Shown in pieces: positions 8,795 through 18,027 of a stretch of DNA of 64,000 nucleotides. The position numbers and the translations under genes were made by a program. Within the stretch, counting starts at the first letter, position 1. Each line of letters begins with the position of its first letter. This DNA comes from Nonomuraea angiospora (GTDB lineage: Bacteria > Actinomycetota > Actinomycetes > Streptosporangiales > Streptosporangiaceae): positions 3,906,001 through 3,970,000 of the forward strand of contig NZ_JADBEK010000001.1 of assembly GCF_014873145.1 (NCBI RefSeq), given 5' to 3'. Under the pieces are notes generated by a model. That model did no database searches, was not told the DNA's origin, and saw only the letters and a program-made list of their open reading frames with translations.

Positions 8795-10185
8795 CGGGTC
8801 TCCTCTCCTGCGCCGACCGCGTCGCGGCCGGGATGGTTCGGCAAGGCGGGCACGGGATCGTCCGGGAGCGGGGCGCCGCGGGTCTCGGGCGCGGCGAACA
8901 GGGCGAGCGAGCCCAGCATCCCGACGGCGACGACGCAGGTCGTGGCGAGCCCGAGGTCGCCGCCGAACCAGGAGGCGGCGACGACGCCGGCGACCAGCGG
9001 GCCGCTCGCGGTGATGTAGCGCCCGATCCCGTTGTAGAGGGCCATGCCGGTCGCCCGCACGCTCGGCGGGAAGAGCTCGGGCCCGTAGACCAGGATCCCC
9101 GACAGGGCGCCGTACAGGCCGAACCCGACGACCGGGAGGACCAGCAGGAACGTGGTGTGGGTGTGGGGGAAGGGGAACAGGAACAGGACGCTCGCGCCGG
9201 AGATCGCGAAGCTGACGGCGAAGGACCTGCGGCGGCCGATCGCGTCGGCGAGGAAGCCCCAGCTGGCGTAGCCGAGGATGCCGCCCGCGTTGAACAGCAT
9301 CGACGCGACCGCGACGCGCTCGTTGGCGACGGCGGCGGGCAGGTCCGCCGCGGCGGCCGCCTGCCGGATCACCTGCGGGTACCAGGTCGAGACGCTCCAG
9401 AAGGCGATCAGGGCGCCGGTGGCCAGCCCCGTCCCGATCAGCGTGTGCCGCAGCAACGGGCGGGTCAGCAGCCGTCGCAGCACGAACCGGTCCTGCGCGG
9501 TGCGATGGCCGCGGGCCTTGCGCTCCCGGCGCGCGGCGATGCTGCCGCTGATCTCCGGCGGCTCGGGCACGTGCCGGCGGATGAAGTACACGAGCAGCGC
9601 GGGGACGACGGCGATGCCCATCATCAGCCGCCAGCCGTGCCCGCCGAGGACGGCGTAGGCCAGCGCGGCGATGAAGAATCCCATGGCGTAACCGGACATC
9701 ATCACGCCGCACGCCCGGGCCCGGTAGCGGTTGCGCCAGGCCTCGGCGACCAGCGCGGTGCCGACCGGGGCCTCCACGCCGGACCCGAGCCCGGCGACGA
9801 ACCGGAACACGCCGAGCTGCCACCAGGTGTCGGCGAACGCGGCCAGCGCGGTGAACACGGCGTACGTCACGATGCCGGCCGACAGCACTTTGACGCGTCC
9901 GAAGTGGTCGGCCAGCATGCCGAACAGGATGCCGCCCGTGCCCCATCCGAACAGGAACAGCGCGACGGTGAGGCCGCCGTAGAGGCCGAGGCCCGCGGCG
10001 TCCGGGGCGATGCCGCTGTGCGGCAGCAGCTCGGTCATCGCCGGGCCCAGGACCAGCGCGTACAGGCTGCCGGCGAACCCGTCGAGGGCCCAGCCCATCG
10101 TCGTGCCCACCAGGACCAGCCACTGCGTGCGGGTGATCTCGGCGCGCCAGTGGCGGGGCGGCGATTCGTACGTTTCTTTCGGCAT
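8791..10185 (-). CDS. MFS transporter, metabolite/aromatic acid:H+ symporter type, 464 aa
   Basis: Twelve-helix major facilitator. The segment between helices 2 and 3 has the loop GMLADHFGRVKV and the N-terminal half carries GWALDGFAGSLYALVLGP, both typical of metabolite:proton symporters that take up aromatic acids or dicarboxylates. The central cytoplasmic loop is basic. The ATG at 10185 has an AGGAG site nine bases upstream. The stop overlaps the GTG of the FAD monooxygenase, so import and first oxidation would be co-expressed. It is therefore the probable uptake route for the operon's substrate. Confidence 0.92.
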   Translation of the reverse strand: MPKETYESPPRHWRAEITRTQWLVLVGTTMGWALDGFAGSLYALVLGPAMTELLPHSGIAPDAAGLGLYGGLTVALFLFGWGTGGILFGMLADHFGRVKVLSAGIVTYAVFTALAAFADTWWQLGVFRFVAGLGSGVEAPVGTALVAEAWRNRYRARACGVMMSGYAMGFFIAALAYAVLGGHGWRLMMGIAVVPALLVYFIRRHVPEPPEISGSIAARRERKARGHRTAQDRFVLRRLLTRPLLRHTLIGTGLATGALIAFWSVSTWYPQVIRQAAAAADLPAAVANERVAVASMLFNAGGILGYASWGFLADAIGRRRSFAVSFAISGASVLFLFPFPHTHTTFLLVLPVVGFGLYGALSGILVYGPELFPPSVRATGMALYNGIGRYITASGPLVAGVVAASWFGGDLGLATTCVVAVGMLGSLALFAAPETRGAPLPDDPVPALPNHPGRDAVGAGEETR

Positions 10186-10218
10186 GGACGTTCTCCTTGG
10201 CCGGGGGGTGTGCGGAGC

Positions 10219-11682
10219 TCAGTTGAGGCGGCCGGGCGTGTCCGCGCCGTACCAGTCGACGTCGTCGGGCGCGGTGCGGGCCACGACGGTCTTGATCCAG
10301 GTGAAGTCGTCGAAGGACTCGGCGCCCGCGTCGCGGCCGGTGCCGGACTCCTTGATCCCGCCCCAGGGCAGCGAGGGCTCCAGGCGGTGGTGGTCGTTGA
10401 CCCAGACCATCCCGGCCGCGATCCGGTCCGCGACGCGGTGTCCCCGGGCGAGGTCGCGGGTCCAGACGCCGGCGCCGAGGCCGTACCGGTTGTCGTTGGC
10501 CTTCGCGACGGCGTCGGCCTCGTCCTCGAACGGCACGACGACGGCGACCGGGCCGAAGATCTCCTCCTGGGCCACCCGCATGTCGTTCGAGGCATCGGCC
10601 AGGACGGTGGGGCGGACGAAGAAGCCGCCGCTCAGCGGCTCGGGCAGGTCGGGGACGCCGCCGCCCGCGACGAGCCGCGCGCCCTCCTCGACGCCCACGG
10701 CGATCATCCGCAGGACCTTGTCCCGCTGCGCGGCGCTCACCATCGGGCCGAGCTGCGTGCGCGCGTCGGACGGGTCGCCGATCCGGATCGCCTCGGCGCG
10801 GCGGGCCAGCGCCGCGACGAAGCGGTCATAGGCGCTTCGCTGCACGAGGAACCGGGATCCGGCCACGCAGGACTGGCCCGCCGCGACGAAGGCCGCGAAC
10901 GCGGCGCCCTCCGCGGCCACCTCCGGATCGACGTCGTCGAAGACCACGATCGGCGTCTTGCCGCCGAGCTCGGCGGTGACGCGCGCGAACCGCGCCGCGG
11001 TCGCCACGGCGGCGGCGCGCCCGGCCTCGGTGCCGCCGGTCAACGTGATCTTGGCGATGTCCGGGTGCCCGGTGAGCCGCTCGCCGACCTCGCGACCGCC
11101 GGTCACGACGGTGACCACGTCCTCCGGCAGGCCCGCCTTGTGCAGGAGGCCGGCCAGTTCGAGCGTGGACAGCGGGGTCAGCTCGGACGGCTTCACCACG
11201 ACCGTGTTGCCCGTGGCCAGGGCGGCGGAGAGGCTGCGCGCCAGGATGAGCAGCGGGTGGTTGAAGGGCGTGATGACGCCGCACACGCCCAGCGGCGCCC
11301 TGCGCTGGTAGGTGAGGTAGGGGCCGTCGGACGGCAGCACCGCGTCGCGCTGCGCGGCGAGCAGGCCGGCGTTGTAGCGGAACCACTCGGGGACCCGGGA
11401 GAGCTGGGCGCGCGTCTCGGTGACCGGCCGGCCGTTGTTGCGGGTCTCCAGCCGGTACAGCGACTCCGCGGCCTCCTCGATCACGTCGGCCGCGCGGAGC
11501 AGCAGCCGGCCCCGCTGGGTCCGGGTCAGCGCCGGCCACGGCCCGTCCAGGAACGCCGCCCGCGCCCGGCGGACCGCCGCGTCGACCTCGCCGGGGGTGC
11601 TGTCCGGCACCGTACGGATCACGGCGCCGGTGGCCGGATCGACGATCGGCCGGTCCCTGGGTTCCTGGGGGGAGTTCGACAT
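10219..11682 (-). CDS. NAD(P)+-dependent aldehyde dehydrogenase, 487 aa
   Basis: Complete ALDH superfamily enzyme. The catalytic Cys272 lies in GQSCVAGSR, the general base Glu238 in AELGGKTP, the oxyanion Asn141 in PFNHP and the cofactor-binding Lys164 in VVVKPSE. Length and motif spacing are standard for the betaine/benzaldehyde/semialdehyde group. It is the first gene of the operon and its start at 11682 has a GGAGGT site. It is divergently arranged with the GAF-PucR regulator, whose product presumably acts on the shared 117-bp region. Likely role: oxidation of an aldehyde or semialdehyde formed after ring cleavage. Confidence 0.95.
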   Translation of the reverse strand: MSNSPQEPRDRPIVDPATGAVIRTVPDSTPGEVDAAVRRARAAFLDGPWPALTRTQRGRLLLRAADVIEEAAESLYRLETRNNGRPVTETRAQLSRVPEWFRYNAGLLAAQRDAVLPSDGPYLTYQRRAPLGVCGVITPFNHPLLILARSLSAALATGNTVVVKPSELTPLSTLELAGLLHKAGLPEDVVTVVTGGREVGERLTGHPDIAKITLTGGTEAGRAAAVATAARFARVTAELGGKTPIVVFDDVDPEVAAEGAAFAAFVAAGQSCVAGSRFLVQRSAYDRFVAALARRAEAIRIGDPSDARTQLGPMVSAAQRDKVLRMIAVGVEEGARLVAGGGVPDLPEPLSGGFFVRPTVLADASNDMRVAQEEIFGPVAVVVPFEDEADAVAKANDNRYGLGAGVWTRDLARGHRVADRIAAGMVWVNDHHRLEPSLPWGGIKESGTGRDAGAESFDDFTWIKTVVARTAPDDVDWYGADTPGRLN

Positions 11683-11799
11683 GCCATGACCTCCGGTGGT
11701 GCGACTTCGATGAACTCAGTGTTACGGCGAAGTGTCGCCACGGCCATGTTCGGGATGACACTGTTTCCGGCATCGAGTGTGGCGCGGTACATTCGCCGG

Positions 11800-13620
11800 A
11801 TGGACGGCGAAGATGCCACGGAGCTGCGCAGCTGGCTGGCGGCGGTCAGCGCCCTGACGGCGGCGGTCAACGCGGGCCGGGGGCTGCGGGACGTCCTCGA
11901 CCTCGTCGCGGCGACCGCCCGGGAGCTGCTCGGGCTCGACTTCTGCGGCGTGCTCGTGCCGGACCCCGCGGAGCGGAACCTCGTGATCGCCGGCTGGAGC
12001 GGGCTCACCGAGGAGTACGTCGCCCGGGTCAACTCCGACCGGCCGGTCCGGCTGGAGGCCGACGCGTCCGGCGGCGCCCCGTCCAGCCGGGCGTACCGGT
12101 CGGGCCGGCCGTGCGCGGTCGCCGACATCTCCCGCGAGCCCGACTTCATCTGGGGCGGGGTCGCCCGCGAGCAGGGCTACCGGTCCATGCTGTCGGTCCC
12201 CCTGGTCACCGCCTCCGGCGTGATCGGCACGCTGAACAGCTACCGCTCGGCCGTGCACGAGTTCGGCCGCGAGGAGGTCGACCGGCTGCAGTTGCTCGCC
12301 GAGCACGCGGCCCTCGCCATCAGCTCGGCCCGGGTGCTGGACGATCTGCGCGACCAGCGCGACCTCGTGATGCGCTCGGAGGAGATCCACGAACGCCTGC
12401 TGCGCGTCGCCGTACGCGCGGGCGGGGTCGAGGGCATCGCCGGCGCCCTGCACGATCTCCTCGGCGCTCCCGTGCTGGTCCAGGGCATACGCGGCGAGCT
12501 CCTCGCGCAGGCCGGCCACCCGCCCACCCCGGAGGGCCTGCTCGACGCCGGCCGCCCACCCACCCCGGAGAGCCCACCCACCCCGGAGGACCTGCTCGAC
12601 GCCGGAGCCGGTCCGCTCGCCCCGGAGGCCGGGCTCGTCCGCGAGCGGGGCCCGCACGTCGTCGCCGACGTCGTCCTCGAAGGGGAGGTGGCCGCCCGGG
12701 TCTGGGTGCCCGGCCGGGCCGGCGCGCTCGCGCCCCTGGACCGCCGGGCCCTCGAGCACGCCTCCATCGTGCTCTCCCTCGAGCTCCTGCGCCGGCGCAC
12801 CGCCCTCGAGGTCGAGCAGAACCTGCGCGGCGACCTCCTCGCCGACCTCCTCGCCGGCGCCGACCCCATGTCACCCTCCGTACGCGACCGCGCCGGTCTG
12901 CTCGGCCACGACCTGGCCCGGGACCATCTCACCCTGGTCGCCCAGGTGACCGCGGGCGGGCGCCCGGCTCCGGCGGGCGCGATCCAGCGCGCGCTGGCCG
13001 AGGCCGTCGCGCTCGCGGCCGGGGTGCGTCCCCGCCCGCTCGTCGCGGTGCACCGCGACGTCATCGTCGCCCTGTGGCCCGTCGCCGCCACCGGCCCCGC
13101 GGCCGGCAGACCCGCCGGCGACGCGCTGCGGCGGAGCGTGCGTTCGGCCCGCGGGGTCGACGACGCCACCGTCGCCGTGTCCGACCCGGCCCAGCGCGAC
13201 GTCCTGAACGCCTACCGCACGGCACGCGGCGCGCTCACCGTCGCCGGCCATGCCGGGCGGAGCGGCAGCACGATCACCCTCGACGATCTCGGGGTCGCGG
13301 GGCTGCTCCTGCAACTCGGCGACCCCGTGCGGCTGCGCGCGTACGCCGGCCGTACGCTCGGGGCCCTGATCAGGTACGACCACGACCACGGAGCCGCGCT
13401 GCTGCGGACCCTGCGCACCTACCTCGACTCGGGCATGGACCGCCACCTCACGGCCCGCGCCCTCACCCTGCACCCGAACACCGTGAGCCAGCGCCTGCGC
13501 CGCATCGAAGCGCTCACCGGCCTCGACCTGCGCTCCTCCCAGGCGGTGGTCGACGCCCGTGCCGCCCTCATCGTGCTCGACGTGGCGGAAGGAGCCGACG
13601 CCGCCCGCGACCGGGCGTGA
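11800..13620 (+). CDS. GAF-domain PucR/CdaR-type transcriptional regulator, about 606 aa
   Basis: Activator-type regulator with an N-terminal GAF sensor domain (about residues 5-170), a central region with several coiled segments, and a C-terminal PucR helix-turn-helix (about 545-600: LTARALTLHPNTVSQRLRRI). This architecture is common for regulators of purine, aromatic and sugar-acid use. It faces the six-gene catabolic operon, so it probably senses that pathway's substrate. The start is uncertain: in-frame ATG codons also occur at 11710 and 11746, and none has a good ribosome site. Codons about 241-268 contain a PPTPE repeat not expected in the family. Confidence 0.9.
   Translation: MDGEDATELRSWLAAVSALTAAVNAGRGLRDVLDLVAATARELLGLDFCGVLVPDPAERNLVIAGWSGLTEEYVARVNSDRPVRLEADASGGAPSSRAYRSGRPCAVADISREPDFIWGGVAREQGYRSMLSVPLVTASGVIGTLNSYRSAVHEFGREEVDRLQLLAEHAALAISSARVLDDLRDQRDLVMRSEEIHERLLRVAVRAGGVEGIAGALHDLLGAPVLVQGIRGELLAQAGHPPTPEGLLDAGRPPTPESPPTPEDLLDAGAGPLAPEAGLVRERGPHVVADVVLEGEVAARVWVPGRAGALAPLDRRALEHASIVLSLELLRRRTALEVEQNLRGDLLADLLAGADPMSPSVRDRAGLLGHDLARDHLTLVAQVTAGGRPAPAGAIQRALAEAVALAAGVRPRPLVAVHRDVIVALWPVAATGPAAGRPAGDALRRSVRSARGVDDATVAVSDPAQRDVLNAYRTARGALTVAGHAGRSGSTITLDDLGVAGLLLQLGDPVRLRAYAGRTLGALIRYDHDHGAALLRTLRTYLDSGMDRHLTARALTLHPNTVSQRLRRIEALTGLDLRSSQAVVDARAALIVLDVAEGADAARDRA
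12521..12605 (+). repeat. Intragenic tandem repeat coding PPTPE and LLDAG
   Basis: CCACCCCGGAG occurs three times (ending at 12534, 12570 and 12588) and CTGCTCGACGCCGG twice (ending 12551 and 12605), inside the regulator gene. The product is a Pro/Thr/Glu repeat between the GAF domain and the next part of the protein. Copy number may vary by slippage; it probably forms a flexible linker. Confidence 0.75.
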
Positions 13621-13638
13621 AACCGGCGGCGGAGCCCC

Positions 13639-14412
13639 TTACCCGGCGGCGGCGAGCGGCGTCCGGGCGGTGGGCAGGAGGACCTGGCCGGTCACGAACT
13701 CGCTCCACAGTCCGAAGGCGAGCCCGTCCCCCGGCCGGGCGCCGGTCTCGGCGAAACCGACGGTGCGGCCCCGGTACTGCCGGGTGGCGCCGAAGGAGAG
13801 CTGGAACCGCGTGGTGCCGGCACGGTCCTGCGGCGGCACGGCCGTAGGCGGCAGGATCTCGTCCAGCGCCCACCGGTAGTCCTCGCGGTACGGATCCGAG
13901 ACGCGTTCCAGCGTCTGCTCCAGGATCACCCCGGATCCGGGCAGCACCACCAGCACCCCGGGCAGCCGCCCCACCCGCGTGTTGAAGGCCAGCACCTCCT
14001 GCGACTGCCCGTTCGCGAACTCGCCGCGCCCGCCGCCGATCCGCGAGCCCGCCGGGCACGCCTGCGCCCCCAGCTTCTCGATCACGGTGCGCGCGCAGGT
14101 GGGAAAGGCTTCGGGGTGGAAGCTCACCGAGCGGTCGAACAGGAACACGAACCTGCGCGCCCCGGCCGGGACCTCCCCCGTCGCGGCCCGGCTGCGCCGG
14201 TCGAAGGCGATCGTCACGCTCCGGCCGGCCCCGCGGGTCGCCGTCACCGACAGCGAGTCGATGTTCTCCGTCCCCTCGGCATCGGGCTCGTAGGGGCGCT
14301 GCGGCCCGCCGGGTGCGGGATCGGGCGGGGCCACGCCCGCGGCCGCGGCCGGTACGGGCATGGACAGGAAAGCGAGCACGGTCACCGCGGCCAGCACGTT
14401 CTTCACCTTCAC
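13639..14412 (-). CDS. Secreted protein of unknown function, 257 aa
   Basis: It begins with a clear signal peptide (VKVKNVLAAVTVLAFLSMP, cleavage after about AAAA at residue 27). The mature part of about 230 residues has two cysteines (FPTCARTVI and QACPAG) that may form a disulfide, and is rich in beta-strand patterns. The GTG at 14412 has GGGAG five bases upstream and leaves no extra residues before the signal peptide. I recognise no enzyme motif. Reading of the spacing (RRFVFLFDRSV, DPYREDYRWALDE) suggests a bacterial cell-envelope protein. It is convergent with the PucR-type regulator and separate from the SDR gene. Confidence 0.8.
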   Translation of the reverse strand: MKVKNVLAAVTVLAFLSMPVPAAAAGVAPPDPAPGGPQRPYEPDAEGTENIDSLSVTATRGAGRSVTIAFDRRSRAATGEVPAGARRFVFLFDRSVSFHPEAFPTCARTVIEKLGAQACPAGSRIGGGRGEFANGQSQEVLAFNTRVGRLPGVLVVLPGSGVILEQTLERVSDPYREDYRWALDEILPPTAVPPQDRAGTTRFQLSFGATRQYRGRTVGFAETGARPGDGLAFGLWSEFVTGQVLLPTARTPLAAAG

Positions 14413-14495
14413 GGGCACTCCCAGAAGTGATCGACAATGTCGGCCACCACACAATCAACGAACCCCGAAAGATCATGTAAAGCCCGGGTGACCCG

Positions 14496-15266
14496 TCACA
14501 TGTGGGCGCCTCCGTCGATGCGGATCTCGGTGCCGGTGATGAACGCGCCGTCGTCGGAGACGAGCATGGCCACGACTCCGGCGACGTTCTCCGGGCCGGG
14601 CAGGCCGTCGCCGATGGCGGCGGTCAGCTTGAGGAAGAGGTTCCAGTCGGTGTCGGCGGGGACGAGCGAGCCGATGTTGTCGGTGATGCCGCTGCTGATG
14701 CCGCCGGGCACGATGTTCACCGCGCGCAGCCCCTGCTTGCTGTACTCCAGGGCGAGGCTGTGGGTGAAGGAGGCGATGCCGCCCTTGCTGGCGGAGTAGG
14801 CGGCCATGAACGGGTGGGCGAAGAAGGCGGCGGTGGAGCTGAAGTTCACCACGACGCCCTTGCCGGTCTCCAGCAGGGCGGGCAGGGCGGCGCGGGTCAT
14901 CAGGAAGGTGCCGGTCAGGTTGACGCCGATGATCCGGTTCCACAGGTCCAGGGAACAGTCGTGGGTGTGCGCGCCGCGCAGCACGGCCGCGGCGTTCACC
15001 AGGGCATCCAGCCCGCCCAGCTCGGAGATCGCGGCCGGGACCACGTCGCCGACCGAGCCCTCGTCGGAGATGTCGAGGGCCCGGGTGGTCAGCCTGCCGG
15101 CGCTCCCCTGCGCCGCGGCCAGGGCGAGGGTCTCCTTGAGGCCGTCCCCGTCGAGGTCGGCGGCGACCACGCGGGCGCCTTCGGACAGCAGCCGCAGGGC
15201 GGTGGCCCGGCCGATGCCGGAGGCTGCTCCGGTGACGAGCACGCGGCGGTCGGTGAGTCGATGCAT
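14496..15266 (-). CDS. SDR family NAD(P)-dependent oxidoreductase, 256 aa
   Basis: Classical short-chain dehydrogenase. The cofactor motif TGAASGIG is at residues 12-19, NAAA near 91-94, the catalytic Ser143/144 in NFSST, Tyr157 and Lys161 in YSASK. It starts at the ATG at 15266, which has a GGAGGGG site. The gene lies 25 bp downstream of an alpha-L-rhamnosidase gene on the same strand and probably shares its transcript. An L-rhamnose or other sugar dehydrogenase is therefore a reasonable guess, but SDR sequence alone does not define the substrate. Confidence 0.92.
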   Translation of the reverse strand: MHRLTDRRVLVTGAASGIGRATALRLLSEGARVVAADLDGDGLKETLALAAAQGSAGRLTTRALDISDEGSVGDVVPAAISELGGLDALVNAAAVLRGAHTHDCSLDLWNRIIGVNLTGTFLMTRAALPALLETGKGVVVNFSSTAAFFAHPFMAAYSASKGGIASFTHSLALEYSKQGLRAVNIVPGGISSGITDNIGSLVPADTDWNLFLKLTAAIGDGLPGPENVAGVVAMLVSDDGAFITGTEIRIDGGAHM

Positions 15267-15291
15267 CAGGTTCCCCTCCAAGGGGCGCGGA

Positions 15292-18027
15292 TCAGTCGTT
15301 GTGGAGCCGGGCGAAGCCTGACTCGATCTCGGTGGGCAGGTCGCCGGCGTTGGGGATGAGGGCGACGGCCTCGCGGACGGTCAGGTTCTGGCCGGCGGCG
15401 CCGAGACCGGCCTCCACGTGCTCGGCGAACTCGGGCAGGCGCCGGACGACGGCGTCGGTGACGACCCGCAGCGCGCCGGGCCGGTCGGCGACCTCCGCCA
15501 GCGTGCTGTCCAGGGTGAGCGGCGCGGCGGGAGGGCCGGCCGCCGCGTGGGGCGCCGTCCAGCGGTGGGTGCCGGAGCCGACCGTGACCCGCTCCCCTCC
15601 GGGCAGCGTGACGTGGGCGGTGGTGTTGGGCGGGACGACGGCCTCCACGGTGATCTGCCCGCCGTCGATCCGCCAGGAGGAGGCGGCCAGGCCGTAGGGG
15701 GTGCGCAGGCGGGCCCGCGCGTGGGAGAGGCCGCCGCCGGGCCGGGGCCGGATGGCCAGCTCGCGGTAGCCGGGGGCGGCGGGCGCGAGCCCGGCGACGG
15801 TACGGTGCAGCCAGTCGGCGACCGCGCCGAAGGCGTAGTGGTTGAAGGACGTCATGCCGCTGGGGTTGACCGTGCCGTCGGGCAGCAGGCTGTCCCAGCG
15901 TTCCCAGATGGTCGTCGCGCCCATGGTGAGCGGGTACAGCCACGACGGGCACTCGCGCTCCAGCAGCAGCCGGTAGGCGGCCTCCGGCTCGCCCGCCTCG
16001 GCCAGGGCGTCGCAGACGAGCGGGGTGCCGACGAACCCGGTAGCGATCTTGTAGCCGTTCGCGCGGACCAGCTCCAGCAGGCGGGCGGCGGCGCGGCGGC
16101 GGCGCCGCTCGTCCGGCAGCAGGGCGAACTCCAGGGCCAGGGCGTAGGCGGTGGGCGAGTCGCTGAGCAGCCGGCCTGAGGCGGTGGTGTACTCGTCGGC
16201 GAACGCCCGGCGCACCTCGTCGGCCAGACTCCGGTAGGGGCCGTCGTCCTCGCCGAGGACGGCGGCGGTGCGGGCGAGCAGGTCGGCCGAGCGGGCGAAA
16301 TAGGCGGTGGCCACGATCTCGGGGTACGTGCGGGCCTGATCGGGCCGGCCGGCGGGGGCCGCCGGATCCAGCCAGTCGCCGAACTGGAAGCCGCTGTCCC
16401 AGAGCCGTCGCGGGCCCGCGAGCCGGGTGACGTGCTCGACCCAGCCGCGCATGCTGGCGAACTGCCGTCCGAGGATGCCGGTGTCGCCGTAGCGGCGGTA
16501 CAGCACCCACGGGACGATGACGGCGGCGTCGCCCCACGCGGCGGCCGCGTGGGAGGCGGAGGTGACATCGGGTACGACGTGCGGCACCGATCCGTCCTCG
16601 CCCTGCTCGGCGGCCAGGTCGGCGAGCCAGGAGGACAGGAGTCCGGCGCTGTCGTACAGGAAGGCGGCGGTGGGCGCGAAGACCTGCAGGTCACCGGTCC
16701 AGCCGAGGCGCTCGTCGCGCTGCGGGCAGTCGGTGGGGACGTCGAGGAAGTTGCCGCGCATCGACCAGAGGACGTTCTCGTGCAGCCGGTCGACCAGGGG
16801 GTCGGAGCAGTCGAACCAGCCGGTGCGCTCAAGGTCGGAATGGCACACCACGGCGACGGCGTCCGTGACCGGGCCGGAGATCTCCGCGTAGCGGAAGCCG
16901 TGGAAGGTGAAGCGCGGCTCCCACGTCTCCCCGCCGGCGTCGCCGCGCAGGACGTAGGTGTCCGTGGCCTCGGCGGTGCGCAGCGGGGCCACGCACAGCT
17001 CGCCGTCCTGCAGGACCTCGGCGTGGCGCAGCACCACCCGCTCGCCCGGCGCTCCGGACGCGGTGATCCGCAGGCGGCCGACCAGGTTCTGGCCGAAGTC
17101 GTAGATCGTGGTGCCGCTCGGGCCGGGGCGCCGCTCGACGGGTTCGAGGGTCTCGGTACGGCGCACCGGCGGTCCTTCCTGTGCCACCAGCGTGGCCAGG
17201 TCGCGCTCCACCAGCCGCACCGGGGACCAGCCGGAGTCGTCGTGGCCGGGCAGCGACCAGCCCGGAGGCTCCAGGCGGGCGTCGTGGGTCTCGCCGTCGT
17301 ACAGGTCGGCGCGGACCAGCGGTCCGGACGCCGCCCGCCAGGAGGCGTCGGTGCCGAACCGCTCGGTCGTGCCGTCGTCGTAGGCGATCTCCAGCTGGGC
17401 GAGCCAGGCGAGCGCGTCGCCGTAGTGCGCGCGCTTGCCCTCGAAGCCGAGCCGTCCCCGGTACCAGCCGTCGCCGAGCGTCGCGCCCAGGCAGTTGGCG
17501 CCCTCGCGCAGGAGATCGGTGACGTCGTGGGTCTGGTAGCGCAGCCGGTGCCGGTAGGCGGTCCAGCCGGGCGCCAGCACGTGGTCGCCGACGATCCGGC
17601 CGTTCAGCTCCGCCTCGTAGACGCCCAGCGCGGTGGCGTACAGGCGGGCGCCGCGCACGCCCGGCCGTACCAGGAACTCTCCGCGCAGCAGCGAGCCCTC
17701 ACCGGGACTGACGAACCGGGCCGACCAGTCGCGCGGCGTCAGCAGCCCCGCCTCGACCGGGGTCTCCCGGCTCCACGGCGACCAGCCGCCGGGACCGCGC
17801 ACGCGCACCCGGACCGCCACCCGCTCGCGGCTGGCCAGCGCCGCGAACGGCCACGGCACCAGCACCGAATCGCCGGACTCGACCCGCACGCGCTCGCCAC
17901 GGGCCTCCACCTCGTAGGCCGTCTGCCGCCAGTCCGGCGTGTCCGTCTCGACGATCCAGGACAGGCGGGGGCGGGCGGTGCCGATGCCCAGCGGCTCCCG
18001 CAGGTGCTCGAACCTGAGCGAGATCAC
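15292..18027 (-). CDS. GH78 alpha-L-rhamnosidase, 911 aa
   Basis: Large inverting glycosidase releasing L-rhamnose from plant glycosides or rhamnogalacturonan. The N-terminal beta domains (about 1-330, with RHRLRYQTHDVTDLL in the sugar-binding domain) are followed by the (alpha/alpha)6 catalytic barrel. The barrel carries the GH78 hallmark DCPQRDERLGWTGD at about residues 430-443, with acidic catalytic residues in that stretch and further on. There is no signal peptide, so it acts inside the cell on imported glycosides. The GTG at 18027 has GGAGGAG upstream. After the usual beta-sandwich it continues with an extra helical tail of about 75 residues. It probably heads an operon with the SDR gene. 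Confidence 0.93.
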   Translation of the reverse strand: MISLRFEHLREPLGIGTARPRLSWIVETDTPDWRQTAYEVEARGERVRVESGDSVLVPWPFAALASRERVAVRVRVRGPGGWSPWSRETPVEAGLLTPRDWSARFVSPGEGSLLRGEFLVRPGVRGARLYATALGVYEAELNGRIVGDHVLAPGWTAYRHRLRYQTHDVTDLLREGANCLGATLGDGWYRGRLGFEGKRAHYGDALAWLAQLEIAYDDGTTERFGTDASWRAASGPLVRADLYDGETHDARLEPPGWSLPGHDDSGWSPVRLVERDLATLVAQEGPPVRRTETLEPVERRPGPSGTTIYDFGQNLVGRLRITASGAPGERVVLRHAEVLQDGELCVAPLRTAEATDTYVLRGDAGGETWEPRFTFHGFRYAEISGPVTDAVAVVCHSDLERTGWFDCSDPLVDRLHENVLWSMRGNFLDVPTDCPQRDERLGWTGDLQVFAPTAAFLYDSAGLLSSWLADLAAEQGEDGSVPHVVPDVTSASHAAAAWGDAAVIVPWVLYRRYGDTGILGRQFASMRGWVEHVTRLAGPRRLWDSGFQFGDWLDPAAPAGRPDQARTYPEIVATAYFARSADLLARTAAVLGEDDGPYRSLADEVRRAFADEYTTASGRLLSDSPTAYALALEFALLPDERRRRRAAARLLELVRANGYKIATGFVGTPLVCDALAEAGEPEAAYRLLLERECPSWLYPLTMGATTIWERWDSLLPDGTVNPSGMTSFNHYAFGAVADWLHRTVAGLAPAAPGYRELAIRPRPGGGLSHARARLRTPYGLAASSWRIDGGQITVEAVVPPNTTAHVTLPGGERVTVGSGTHRWTAPHAAAGPPAAPLTLDSTLAEVADRPGALRVVTDAVVRRLPEFAEHVEAGLGAAGQNLTVREAVALIPNAGDLPTEIESGFARLHND

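Noticed and set aside
8833..11799. Very long plus-strand open frame joined upstream of the PucR-type regulator
   Set aside because: It lies antisense to the aldehyde dehydrogenase, MFS and monooxygenase genes, is rich in Arg/Gly/Ala/Asp and carries no domain. It arises from high GC content; only the part after 11800 is a gene.
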